From contig NC_044282.2 in assembly GCF_004027225.2 (NCBI RefSeq), positions 62,237,725 through 62,301,724 on the forward strand: a DNA stretch of 64,000 nt, written 5' to 3'. The position numbers were made by a program, and so were the translations under genes. Shown piece after piece: positions 31,723-44,000 of the stretch. The notes under the pieces are model-generated. The model had not been told where the DNA came from, searched no databases, and saw only the letters and a list, made by a program, of their open reading frames with translations. The first letter of the stretch is position 1, and each line of letters starts with the position of its first letter. The DNA is from Strigops habroptila (Eukaryota; Chordata; Aves; Psittaciformes; Psittacidae).

Positions 31723-33117
31723 TAATTTAGATCATCTTCATGAGATTATGAGTATCAGGTTGTTAACATAGATAATTTTTTATGACCGAAGTGCTGGTGG
31801 CAAACATTTGAAGTTATTCTTGGGGACAGACTTCATCATCATGACTGAAAAAGTTATCCCCCAGAAGAAGCAGAAATCTACCACTCCCTTACGGTATCCA
31901 TTCAAAATGACCTGCTAGGAAGGTATGACCTCTCACTTCATCTCTTCTTAATTTAATATTGAAGATTCTTTTGATTTTTACAGAATAACCCCAATACTGG
32001 CTCAGAAGAGAGTCCAGGTTTACAGTCTGCATCTTAAAAGGCTGGGAAGAAATCCACAGAGCAAAAGGATTATTTGGTCATCAACACAGAGATATTTCTG
32101 AAGTCCAAAGTAGATCATGTTCAAATAAAAAATTAGCTGCCTGCTTTACTCTGATTTGCTAAATCTTTTAAGCTATGGATCTTTTTCTAGAATTAATTCA
32201 TTGTTATTTGTCTATTTTTGAAGGACATCCTTCAAAAGGTCTCCTTTAGCATCCTAAAGTAATCTCATTAATTCGTTACTCTTTCCTTTCCCATCAGTAG
32301 GTGGCACACTCAGAAAATGAAAAAGTTAAAAACCCAGAATCCAGGAATCGCTCATGTTTGCTTTAGGAAGGCACCGTAATAACTTCGTTAGTTAATTCTG
32401 AAAATGGACTGCAGGGCCAGTTAGCCATGCCTGAGCAAGAGAGAGTCCTGGAGATGGGCCACCTCCACCACAGCATTGTAAAGCACTGCATTTTCCCTTC
32501 CCAAACCACACCACTGGCCATCTCCCCATGGGCATCTTGTGTCTGGGGCTCTCTATGGCAGTCGCACTTTACCAATAGATGCTGGCAGGCAAAGTGTAGT
32601 ACAAGCCTGCAAGAGGACTCAAACCACCATTAGCAAGGCTATAAACACAGAGTCGAAAAGGGGAATGTTTGAAAAAGCTCAGGAAAGCATAAGAGGGCAC
32701 TTCCAGGACCTAAAGGTTAAGTTCTCATTCCTTGGGACCTCTCTACAGCCACAGGCAGTGTTTAGAGACAGACAACAACGTCCCAAAAATGGATGTAGTG
32801 AACACACTGAACACATGTAGTAACATGAAGACATCTCCTTGCAAGATGCTGGCACCAGGAGGCTCTCACATACACTGAGAGCTTCTTCATTACACAGAGA
32901 TGCTCGGAATGCTGCAGGGGTGGTCTCAGATCATTCAGTTTTATTATTCATGTTCATGGCTTGCTCTCTTTACTCTGTGAGTTCATAAGCAACCATCTCT
33001 GGTGATTTTTCTCTCCCTGTAAAATATTTCTGAGGTACTTTTTATGCATTTTATGATACTGCGTAAGTAATAATCCTGTTCAGATGAAGTTGTAAAGCCA
33101 CTATCCCTCATATTGGA

Positions 33118-33490
33118 GAAGTCATAGAAGTCCAGTGAAGTTCCCACTGACTGGAAAAGGGGAAATATAACCCCCATTTTTCAAAAGGATAAAAAAAAAG
33201 ACCTGGGGAACTACAGCCTGGTCAGTCTCACCTTGCTGCCTGGCAAGATCATGGAGCAAATCCTCCTGGAAACTATGCTAAGGCACACAGACAATAAGGG
33301 GATGATTGGTGACAACCAACATGGTTTCACTAAGGGCAAATTGTGCCTGACAGATTTTGTGGCCTTCTATGGTGGAGTGGCAGCTTTGGTGGTTAAGGGA
33401 AGAGAGACTGAGATCATCTACCTGCACTTGTGCAAAGCATTTCACATCCTTGTCTCTAAACTGGAGAGGCACGGATTTGGGGATGGACCA
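33118..33490 (+). mobile_element. CR1 ORF2 fragment, reverse-transcriptase region (degraded)
   Basis: Read on the plus strand this segment gives motifs of the CR1 non-LTR reverse transcriptase: [23 protein letters not shown], and a K.F-type segment before [10 protein letters not shown]. It lacks both flanks and carries an A-run, so it is a dead internal piece. It is the only catalytic-domain portion of CR1 in the window. Confidence 0.85.
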
Positions 33491-35764
33491 TCTCCTGGCT
33501 GGTTCACATCAAGCAGCAAGACTTCTACTGGCTTTTCATCCCCAAATCTTGAATATGTTTACCATCCCCTAGACTTTTATAGTGTATAAATCTTGTCCCC
33601 TGCCCTGGGGCATATATTATTATAGGGTATAAATCATGACCCAGCACCCTGGGGCAGCTGCACTGGAGGTTTCCTCAGCTAATGAAGCTGTCCCATGCCA
33701 GAACCAGCCACTGAAGGGGTGAGCTGGTCCTGGCATTAATCCAGTGCCTGAGTGATTACATAGGTGACATCAGTGGGAAAATGTCTTAATTAACTTCTTT
33801 TCCCCCCTCAATCAGTTTCTGAAATAAGAGAGATCTTTGAGGTCTTATCACTGCTCCTCTGAGCACAGCCTGGTTGTGGAAACCAGGGGCAACCTGGGGC
33901 TGATGAGGACTTTTGGACAGGGGGATTGAAACTGCAGAGGCTCAAGGTGAGAGGGCCATCATACGCTTTGCTTCTGCAAGCATGTGAGGGGACCTTCACC
34001 AAGCTTCTGCTGCCCTCCACCCTGTCCTCCACGCCAGCTAATGCCAAATGATTCTGCTTCACTTCACCATTTCACTGTTTCTGGAGGATAAAGCTTTCCA
34101 ATTTTAGCTACATGCCAGAACCTGGGAAGCCATAGCACCTTTTAAACTGCATTTCCTAACAGAGGAATTGGCTTTTTAGAGTTTCTCCACTTTGCCTTGG
34201 GACAAAGCATGCAATCACAACAGGAGTGAGGATGGGATTCCTGCACAAATGTTTATTCACCCAAATATACCACCCATTTTAGGGAGCTGCCCTTGTTGGT
34301 AGCACATCCATCATGCCAGCCCTGCTCTGCTGTTTCCTTAAATGTCCAACAAAAACCACAGCCAGGAGGAATTTGCCTGGCTAAGGGGACTTTGGGGCTG
34401 ATCCAATGTTTGCTACAGTCTTCCCTCCTTGGGAAAAGGCCGTCCTCAGGGATTTTGGAGACCTGAAGCCAGGTCTGCGCCAAGTCTGATTAGACAAAGC
34501 CGGCTAGGAAAAGAGTTTCAAAGTGGAGGGATTTGACACCCATGCATTTTAGGTGTGAAGAGCTGTGCTGGCCATCCTCAGCTCATCGGACGCCACTTGC
34601 ACCTCCAGTGAGAATGGGCAGCAGTTCAGGCAGCTGCCTGCCCTGAAGAAGACATCTACCTCCAGGGACGATAGAGGTAATGAGCTCGAATGTCCAAACC
34701 TGGGTGATTTGACTTTCATCCCTATACATATTTAATTCAGGCTTTGGAGATCGATTTCCCCCAACATCGATGAGGAGAGTTTGGGTTATTTACTGTGAGG
34801 CTTTGTCACTCTATTCACACCTGATGAGGCTGTGATAATGTCTTTTCATCGTGAAAAGGTGCAGAAGGTGAAAATACAGCTGAATTGCACCAGAAGTGAC
34901 TGAAAATACTGAGCTGGAACAAGAGGTTCTTAAAAACTGTGCATAAGAGAAGCTTTGAGTGCACGTCAGAACTAGAGCAGACCAGTGAGATGTCTAAAAC
35001 ATGGCAAGATTTGGATACGGATCATAGCCCTGCTGGTACTAGAGGGAAGAGAGGCAAGAAGGCTACAGCAGCATGCAGCCATGGCCATTTCTATGGAGAA
35101 TTCGATCCCCAGATCCTGAAGTAGTGATCTTGGTGCTGAGGGCACCTGAGCACCCCATACTGATCCCCCACCTGCAGCAACTCACTGTGATTGCTCCTTG
35201 AGAAAAGAGACCCTTGGCCCTGGGTATCTTCCCCACCTGCATTGAGTAGAAATAATGGGAGTCTTTCAAATAATACAAACCTAACTCCAAGGGTTGGTTT
35301 GAGGCTTGTTTCTAGAGAGAAAAATAAAATCAGGAATTGCCTACTTGGATCACTCCAGAGGGATGCATAAAGCAGATTTGGATCTCTGACAGCTTCCAGT
35401 GGTAAGGAAAAATAGCTGTCCTTCTTGGCATCTTATGGAAATATCAGAGGAGGGATTATAGCTTGCAGCAAAGTAGAGGGAAGTCCAGCAGGGTCTACTG
35501 GGAGAAAGGCTGGGAGTGAGTGGAGAGCTCTGTACCATCTCCTGCAGAGCTCCCTGGGAGCTTCTCCCACTTAGGAATGGAGTTTGGAGCAGGGAAATGA
35601 GGAAAGGGTAAGGATGTTAGAAAGCAGAGCCCATGCTGCAGAAATAGCTCTTTTGGGAGGTGTTGGTAATGGAATTACTAAATCTAGCAAGGAGAAACTC
35701 CCCCAGTATTTGTATCTGCTACAGTAGTCTGCACTCAGACTGGGTATAAGGAATAAATTGTTTA

Positions 35765-35966
35765 CACTGAGGGTGGTGAGGCCCTAGCACAGGTTGCCCA
35801 GAGAAGCTGTGGCTGTCCCACCCCTGGCAGTGTTCAAGGCCAGGTTGGACACAGGGGCTTGGAGCAACCTGCTCTAGTGGAGGTGTCCCTGCCTGTGGCA
35901 GGGGGTTGGAAATAGGTGAGCTTTAAGGTCCCTTCCAACCCAGACCGTTCTGTGATTCCATGATTT
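35765..35966 (+). mobile_element. CR1 3'-end fragment
   Basis: Sense CR1 from GAGGGTGGTGAGGCCCTAGC to CCGTTCTGTGATTCCATGAT. About 200 bp, 5'-truncated. Confidence 0.9.
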
Positions 35967-36187
35967 CTCCTTCTCCAAGTGTGCCTGTAACTCATCTGCA
36001 TCAGGCTTTCTGGCATCTTTGTGCATTGAGCTCTGCTGAGCTTTAGCAGGCAGTGCTAGAATTTGGTCTGTCTGGGACAACCCAATGAAAGAACTGGGAA
36101 GGCGAGAGCTTTCTCCTTTCTGCTCTAGACAGACAGTCTGGCAGGATGACCCCCTCCAGGGCAGGCTGGACAAGTACGTGAAAGTCA

Positions 36188-36442
36188 ATTCTCCAGGCTG
36201 AACAAGCCCAGCTCTCTCAGCCTGTCTCCATAGCAGAGGTGCTCCAGCCCTCACAGCATCTTTGTGGTCTCCTCTGGACTCACTCCAACAGCTCCACATC
36301 CTTCTTATGTTGTTGCCCCAGAGCTGGATGCAGGACTGCAGGGGGGGTCTCGCCAGAGCGGAGCAGAGGGGGAGAATCCCCTCCCTCGACCTGCTGGTCA
36401 CGCTGCTGGTGATGCAGCCCAGGATGCAATTGATTCGCACTT
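36188..36442 (-). mobile_element. CR1 internal fragment
   Basis: Reverse-complement CR1 from TCTCCAGGCTGAACAAGCCC through AGCTGGATGCAGGACTGCAG to CAGCCCAGGATGCAATTG. It covers the region upstream of that in most other copies and lacks the 3' end. Confidence 0.88.
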
Positions 36443-37879
36443 AAAATAGGTGATCAGACACCTGCCCAGGTTGCTCCATGGTTACATGCTGGCAGGACTA
36501 GCGAGGTCTTGGGAAGGTCATGCCATGGGCCAGAGCCTGATGTCCTCCTACCCAGTAGCAAGTTTGTGAGGACTTGTCCTTCAGCAGGACTCCTGGAAAG
36601 GGAGCAAGAGTATTGCAATCCCGGGATGAGGTAGGAGAGCTGTATGCTCTTCCTCAAGGAGGTGATGCTCCATTGTAGGCAAATATGAAAATGGAGGCAA
36701 CCCTGCCTTTCCTCTGCAAGCTCTGCTGTGCCTGGGTTTTGTCTGAGATGGATGCTTGGCTTCTTTGCTAAGGCACTGAGGGCCTTGGGCAAGATGTGGG
36801 AGACTCATCGTCTGAGCTGAGCTTTGGTTTTCTCCTACGGGCAGTGTAGGGAAAGGCTCTACAGGAAGTGGTTTTAGCCCCACCTCGTTTAGGACAGGAG
36901 ACATTATCCTGCAGAGATCTTTATTTTATGCTTAGACAGGGTGCTAGTGGCTGAAGGAGGCTGCAGGGAGGACAAAGCAGAGGATTTCTGTCTGTCCATT
37001 TCATATGTTGAGACAAGCAAGAATGACCTGGGAGTGTATAAAAGCATGGAAGAATATAGGGATTTGGTTTCATTTGTTTTGTTTTTCTGGGCAGTTACAT
37101 AAAAATTACCACCAGGAATTTTGAAATTCTTTAAGCCATCACACTTTTTTTTTAGTAGAAGCAAAGCAACAAGAGCTAATTCTCTTGCTGAATCCAAACA
37201 AACACAAAGAAGCAAAATCTCATAAGCCATGCTTTTGGCTTGGCAGGACAAGATGATTCAACTCTCATCCTCAATAAAACAACTCTAAAGAACTTTCTGT
37301 ATCCCAGTACATCTTGTCTTTATTCTCTCAGTGATACACATGTCTGGTGAAATGTTTACTGATGTCTAACCTTGCCTGGTTCCTTCTCAAATACCCGAAC
37401 AAAACTAATCTTGGAAACTCAGCTGCAAGCAACTGTCTGGGAAGCACTCAGGTCTTTCTTCTTCTCCCCCCAAAACAAAGGCTTTTTCCAGTCACTAAAC
37501 AAACTAAAACTATCTCACTGTTACTCATTTACTTAGGCAAAGCTTCTGACTGACTTATTTGTCTCAGCAACTTGCTCATCTCTCCCCCTGTTACTTCTAA
37601 ACTTCTCACAGCCAATAGCCCCCAGCCTTCATTTACCTGGAAAATCAGGATGGATGTACTGCATTAAAAGCACAATATATAAATCACAGTGGCGTTTGCA
37701 ACTCCATTTTCTGCTGTGTGTTTTACATGGGTTCAGGCAGAGTAAGACTGAAAATTACTATCTTCCTGTCTCCTTTTCCCTAAAGAAAAGTGAATTCTTC
37801 TTGTGTCTTCTGATAAAAGAAACTTGCCCTGATTGGCAGACAATAAAACAGCAATGATAAATGATCAAAGGATCAGCAG

Positions 37880-38128
37880 AGAAGATGCTCCGAGGGCTGG
37901 AGCACCTCTGCTATGGAGACAGGCTGAGAGAGCTGGGCTTGTTCAGCCTGGAGAAGAGAAGGCTCCAGGGAGACCTTAGAGCAGCTTCCAGTGCCTAAAG
38001 GAGCTGACGAGAAAGCTGGAGAGGGGCTTTTGGCAAGGGCCTGTAGGGACAGGACAAGGGGGAATGGCTTTAAACTGACAGAGGGGAGTTTGACATGAGA
38101 TCTTAGGAAGAAGTTCTTCCTTGTGGGG
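37880..38128 (+). mobile_element. CR1 internal fragment
   Basis: Sense CR1 from GAAGATGCTCCGAGGGCTGG to GGAAGAAGTTCTTCCTTGTG, without the standard 3' terminus. Confidence 0.88.
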
Positions 38129-39189
38129 AGAGTCGGTGTGGTTGGCTCTTCCCATCCCAAGGCACAGGTAAGAGCAAGTCCCCTTCACTGAGTGCTGTGT
38201 CTTTCTGTGTACCTTCCCTCTGATGTGAGATGAGGGATGCTGGGCGGAAGGTCTCGGCTCTGGCAAGCTGATGCCTGGTGTTCAGTAGCACAAAGTGGGA
38301 TTTTCCATGGGGAAACCAAGCCCTCCACCGTTAAGGATGTCCATGAATATCCACTGGATTATAGCATAAACTGGGAGGTCCTGGAGCTTAATGTCTCTGG
38401 CACCTGATGTCTGGCTCTTTCACCCTCTGCAATAGCAGAAGAATATCATAAAGATGCTGGAGAAGGACTTTTTCAACATGCTCAGCCTCACCTTTCATCT
38501 GTGGGACCAACTGGCTGGGATGCTGCCAGGTATGGTCCAGCTTCTCCTCTCTTGGACGAATGTGGTGAGTGGGAGAGGGCTTGGGGACAGACTTGGGGTG
38601 CTGTGTGTCTTTTCCCACCATATATTCCTAAATAAACAGCTGGGGTCCATGATGAGCATACATGAGTGTTCATTCATTTCTACTGAATACATTATCATTT
38701 TCTTTCCCTACTACCAATAAAAAAAAAAAATGCAACAAAAAAATGACGAAATCTGTTCATTTTCCTCTTCTCCTTGCAGTTTTCCAAATGGAAATCCAGA
38801 AATCCAGGCTTTGCTGAAATACCTGTGACACCTGCACATGTGGTGAACCAGGCAGGAGCCAGCAGTGACCCTGCTGTCCCAGTCTGCCCAGTGCTTGCTC
38901 CAGTGAGGGTTACCCCCATGCGCACACCCAAGGGTACAACAGCGACCCTCCTGATGCTGCCACTGGGACAAGCCGTGCCTCAGTTTCCCCCCCACCGCTG
39001 GTGCAATGGGGGACAAACACCCCCTCCCCAAGCTTGCCGTGGGCTGAGCTGCTGGGCAATGGGGCAGTGAAGGGAGAGCGAAAGCTGTGGAGACCCACTG
39101 GAGCTGCGACGTGGACCGTGCCACGCACCTGATTCCTGCCCCACACGTAGGACTTCCAGGGGAATCTTTTCCCCACAGCAAGCTGAGCG

Positions 39190-39400
39190 CACCTGGGGGG
39201 TGCTCCAGCCTCGAGTTCCCCGAGATGCTCTGGCCCCGGTTCCTTGTGGGATGCTTCAACACCGGTTTCCCTGTGGGATGCTCCAGCCCCGGTTCCCCGC
39301 GGGATCCTTCAACCCTGGCCCCCTGTGGGATGCTCCGCTCCCAGTTCCATGAGAGATGCTCCTGACCTGGTTCCCCCGAGGGATGCCCCGGCTCCCCGCG
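39190..39400. repeat. GC-rich tandem repeat of about 36 bp upstream of SCARA5 exon 1
   Basis: About six imperfect units of the form GGGATGCTCCAGCCCCGGTTCCCT repeat every 34-38 bases. The array directly precedes the CpG-rich promoter region. On the minus strand it encodes repeated GEPGLEHPTG-like residues within an unsupported 462-codon open frame. Confidence 0.8.
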
Positions 39401-39782
39401 GCCAGGGCGGCCCGAGGCCGGCGAATGGGCGGCCCCGGAGGTTGGGGAGGGATGGTGGGGGGCGTGGGGAGCCCGTCCCCGCTCCCGTTCCCCGCCTACA
39501 AAACCCTCCCGTCCTCGCGGTCCTCGCTCACAGCCTCCCGGCTCCGCAGCCGCCCCACCGGCTCCGCGCATCACCCATCCCCGGGGACTCCCCCCCATCC
39601 ATGGGTGGCTGGCGAGGAGCGGCGGCCCCTCCGCGCCCGTGGGGAGCTGGCGGTGAGGTCGAGGGCTCCCCTTGCTGTCCTCGCCACCCTGCCCAGGCCA
39701 CCATGGCGCAGCCCGGGGACTGAGCGAGGAGGCGAGGGAAGCGGCCACGGAAAACTCGCTCCCGAGTGGGTCTGCCCGGCAG
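39400..39782 (+). promoter_or_regulatory. SCARA5: SCARA5 CpG-rich promoter and inferred non-coding exon 1
   Basis: This is the densest CpG stretch of the window, with GC-box-like GGGCGG at about 39425 and a TATA-like CTACAAAAC near 39496-39505. A consensus donor CAG|GTGAGT follows 39782. The next acceptor (40893) opens the first coding exon, so the piece between about 39530 and 39782 is probably the 5'UTR exon. The transcription start is inferred, not seen. Confidence 0.6.
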
Positions 39783-40893
39783 GTGAGTGGCGTCGCGGTG
39801 GGGAGCGGCGAGGAAGGGAAGAGGAGGCAAAGGTCTGGATCCATTCCCTGGGTTACACGGGTGATGTGTTCCCAGTGGGAGTAGGACCAGGGGTCGGGGA
39901 TGCTGCTGCCCAGCCTGCTCCCACCCGGGATGGTTTTAGCTGGGAGGGGGGCATGGCGGTGGCAGGAGCTGGGCGTCCCCACGAAGCACAACATCCATGG
40001 GCTCACAGCGAGGGTCGGCTGGAGCTGGGGAAGTCGCAGGGGATGAGTTTGGGAGTGCTCAGCAGGTCCTGCTTTGTGGGTGATTTTAACTCCTTCCACA
40101 CCAGAGTACTGCTGGGGGCCGGGGGCTGATTTCCCCCCCCAGCTGAGTGCTGCGATGAGACATCAGTGGCAGCAGGGGCACAACCTCCCCAGGTCCCTGT
40201 GACCAGCCCAAATCAAGCAGTGAGGCAGTGCCAGCTGGATCAGGTCCATGGGGAGGGCAGGCTCAGCTCACAGGCAGGGTGCTGGGGTGTCTAGGAGCGG
40301 TGTGGGTGCAGGGGTATCCCAAGCCCTAGGGATGAAAGAGGTCCTGGGAGGCCTGCATGAAGACACTGAGCCCTCATCTCCCCATCCCTAGGGAGGGACA
40401 GACATCCAGCACGTGCCTGGAGCAGACACCAAGGCTGGGAATCGGTGAGGGATGTGTTTGGGTATGGGTAGGCGGTAGGAAACCCTCCTTAGCCAACGAG
40501 TAAGGTGGCTGTGTTCATGGTGAGCATTACAGCAAACTGCAAGGATGCTGGCAGGATGAGCTGCTGGTGGACCCATGGTGCTGCTGAGCTTGCTCACCAG
40601 TGTCTGCCTGCTGAGGTGGTCTAGCTCCCATGTGGGGTGCTGCCAAGACTAGCCTGGGCACAGGCAAGTCCAGAAACCACATGCTGAGCTGTGGTGGTCA
40701 CTTGGCCAAGCAAGAACAGAGGGCTCCCTTGGCAGCAGGTCCATGTCCCCTGCACCAGCCCACACCTTACTGCGCCAGATCACAGTGCTAGAGCCATGCA
40801 GGGTACAGGATTATCCAGGATCAGGTCCCTGCCATGCCAGGATACACTGAGTCACCAAGCACCATCTCACATGCCTGTTCTTTTCCATTGCAG

Positions 40894-41012
40894 CAGGAAG
40901 ATGGAGAACAAGGCCATGTACCTTCACACCTTCAGTGAGAGGGAGAACGGCTCCATCTTTGAGGAGCCCTTCGAGGGAAGGAACCTCTCCAAACTGAACC
41001 TCTGTGAGGATG
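40894..41012 (+). CDS. SCARA5: SCARA5 exon 2 (start codon)
   Basis: The acceptor is CCATTGCAG; seven 5'UTR bases precede ATG at 40901. It encodes [16 protein letters not shown] through NLCED plus one base. The start fits the mammalian [11 protein letters not shown]-terminus. Donor GATG|GTGAGT. Confidence 0.95.
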
Positions 41013-44000
41013 GTGAGTAGGGGCTTCACACACTGCTTGGTCTGTTGTGGGGGGGCTTTGAACCTGGTGACAGAAACCTGGAGAGCTTTAGGTGGGGACA
41101 TGGGAGCTTGGATTGCTCAGGAAGAAGCTCGGCAGTTTGGCTCCACACAGGCAAAGGTGTCTGACCTGAGTTAGGTGCTCCGTGTGGGTCCCAGGGAACT
41201 GGAGCAGAGGAGAAATGTCTTGGTGGAAGCAGCACTATGAGGAACGCATGGGTCCCAAACGGAGCAGGAAACGTCCTCCCAGGGAACCATGGGCCTCTCA
41301 AGGTGCCCAGGATCTCATTTGTTTCTGCCCCTGACCAGGGTTGTGCTCCATGGAAAGTCACTTTACTTGCCAAAGGTTGGTTTTTGAGGGGTTTTTGGTA
41401 CTTTTTGTCTCTCCCAAGCCTGGCTCTCTGGCATATGGTGTTGTCCCGAGATGCCCTGCGGTGGGGCCAATAGCACCAAGGCTGTGGAGCAGGACCTGCT
41501 TGTATCTCCTGCACACCTCAGCTGTCCTCTATCTCCACTGAGGACCTGCTGAGCTCTTTTCCTTCACTCTTGCCCCATGAAACACATTTCACCAGACCCA
41601 GGCCTGGTCCCCAGACAAAGAGCCCTGATGAAGTTTTCCCCATCTCTGATGAGTTTCATCAGGGAAGGAAAGGCCAGGGTGGCAGAGCTGGGTGCACAGC
41701 AGAGACGTGAGGTCCCCTTTGCTAGCAGCTTTGCTTGGAGAGGCTCGCTAAGGTGAGGGGCTCCGGTGCTGGCACAATAGGCAGTGGAGCGCTCCGGTGT
41801 GGTGCACCAGGGGCTTTCCCTATCATATCTCCGCCTGGATGAAAAGGATCTTTATGAAGGATTTAGCAGGGCTCATTGGAAGAGCTTTAAACTAGATTGG
41901 AAGGGGGGGAAAGGGATAAAACCTCGTGTTGGAGGGATGATGTGCTAGAGAGCTCCTTCGGTCTGCTGTTTCAGTGGAGGTAGGGGATGGAGGTCCATGC
42001 AGCAGGAAAGATGGAAGGGTTATGCATGCGTTGGAGAGCACAGAAGAGCCTGAGAACAATCACATAGGAATTAGCGCTTCTTCCCCCTAAAAGGCGGTGG
42101 GATTTGATTGAGAGCTGGCTGAATTTGAGCCAGCTTGTGCCCAGGTGGCCAATAAGGCCAACAGCACCTTAGTTCTATCAGCAATAGTGTGGCCAGCAGG
42201 AGCAGGGCAGTGTTGGTCCCCCTGTACTTGGCACTGGTGAGGCTCCACCTTGAATCCTGTGTTCAGTTTTGGGCCCCTCACTACAAGAAAGACATTGAGG
42301 TGCTGGAGTGGGTCCAGAGAACAGCAATGGAGCTGGTGAAGGGTCTGGAGAGCAAGTCTGATGTGGAATGGCTGAGGGACCTGAGGTTGTTCAGTCTGGA
42401 GAAGGGAAGGCTTAGGAGGGACCTTATTGCTCTCTACAACTGCCTGAAAGGAGGTTGTAGTGAGGTGGGGTTGGTCTCTTCTCCCAGGTAACAAGCAATA
42501 GGACAAGAGGAAACAGCCTCAAGTTGTGCCAGGAGAGGTTTATATTGGATATGAGGAAAGATTTCTTCCCTAGAAGGGTTGTCAAGCACTGGAACAGGCT
42601 GCCCAGGGCAGTGGTGGAGTCACTATCCCTAGAGGGGTTTAAAAGATGTGTAGATGTGGCACTTGGGGACATGGGTTAGTGGTGGGGTTGGCAGTGCTGG
42701 GTTAACAGTTGGACTTGATGATCTTAAAGGTCTTTTCCAACCTAAATGATTCTATGAGACCTGTGGGGCTGCTGGACAAATTGGTCTGGTTGTGAGCAGG
42801 CTTCCCAGCACTGCCGTCCCCCAGCACAAGCATGGGATGAGGGTGATGGGGGACTTGTCCTCCTGGTTTTAGGCATGTGAGACAAACCCAGGCCCAGACA
42901 AAGTGCTTCTGGATGCTTGCACGGTACAAGTGTCTCATGGTGTTATTGCAAGAGGAGATGTAGCATTGCAGTGTGTTCACCTGCCCTCCAGCCCCTGGGA
43001 TGGGCACAGCTTTGAGTCCAGAGGGTGGATTTCCCACCAAGTGAAATCTGAGTCTTGATGCCATTCCTCAAACTTGATGTCACCCTGCAAGGGTCCCCGT
43101 GTGCTCAGCTCCTGCCTCTGCCCACCTTCCTGCTGCCAGCTTCTCAAATCCAGAACCCACCCCACATTCCTGCTGCAGAAACAGGGGCAGATCCTGCCCA
43201 GGGGCTCTGTCCCTGTGCTCTACCACACTACAAACATGGCAGGGAAGTGGTGGAGCCCAGAGGGAAAGATGCTGGAAGAGATGGAAGAACTGGTGTTCTC
43301 CATAACTGAGGCCATCATTCCCAGCAGAGACATTGCCCTGGCATGGGGCAATGGCAGCGAGGGTTTGGGGTATCTCCCTGGCTTTGTTATTTTTGTGGCA
43401 GATCTGCTCCTCCATAACTCACCCCGATGCAGAGCTGGCTCTCCAAGGAACCCATGGGAGAGGTTGCTGGGGCGAGGCTGTGTCTGGTCTGCAGCTGCAC
43501 AGGGCAGGGGCAAGGCCAACCCTGAGAGCATCTCCATGAGGATGGAACCACCAGAGTCCATCCTGGGCTCACGGAAAATGCTCGGTGTGGGCCTGGGACC
43601 TGTGCAGCAGCCTGCTGCTTGCCATACAATCACAGAATCATAGAATGGTTTGGGTTGGAAAGGACCTTAATATCATCCAGTTCCAATCCCTCTGCCATGG
43701 GCAGGGATGCCATGACACCCAGGGCTTGCAGGATGACAAGTCCTGGCCGGTTTCAGCCTTCCACCTCCTGCACCCGCAGTGACTGGGCGGGCCACAGCTC
43801 CAGCTCCCCGGGGCATGGGCAGGGGGAAGAAATATTTGCTTTTCCCCTTGGTTACTGGCCGGAGCCCGCCCGTGGGCTCCTCGGCGCGGGCTGTTGTGAA
43901 AACCCTGCTTACGCAGCTGCGGTCCCTCCTGCTCTTCCGAGAGCAGCAAAGAGGAGTGGGTGGTTCGGGGCACGGGGCCAGCTCCTCCCGGAGTCTCCCA

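Larger units (their letters stand above)
31061..39400. other. GULO-SCARA5 intergenic region
   Basis: An 8.3-kb, mostly AT-richer interval with CR1 remnants of several ages and an A-rich run at about 38718-38730. No gene is recognised. A short exon-like open segment at 38433-38529 is reported as a finding. No ncRNA could be supported. Confidence 0.65.

Noticed and set aside
31740-33100. Possible gene in the AT-rich interval after GULO
   Set aside because: Open frames are short, lack splice signals in consistent phase and resemble no family I know, including CLU or SCARA3, which follow GULO in mammals.
38711-40099. 462-codon open frame on the minus strand over the SCARA5 promoter
   Set aside because: It lies in GC-rich DNA where stop codons are rare, is Pro/Gly/Ser/Arg-rich because of an underlying tandem repeat, contains no recognised domain, and ends in the A-rich run. 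Kept only as a low-weight antisense question.
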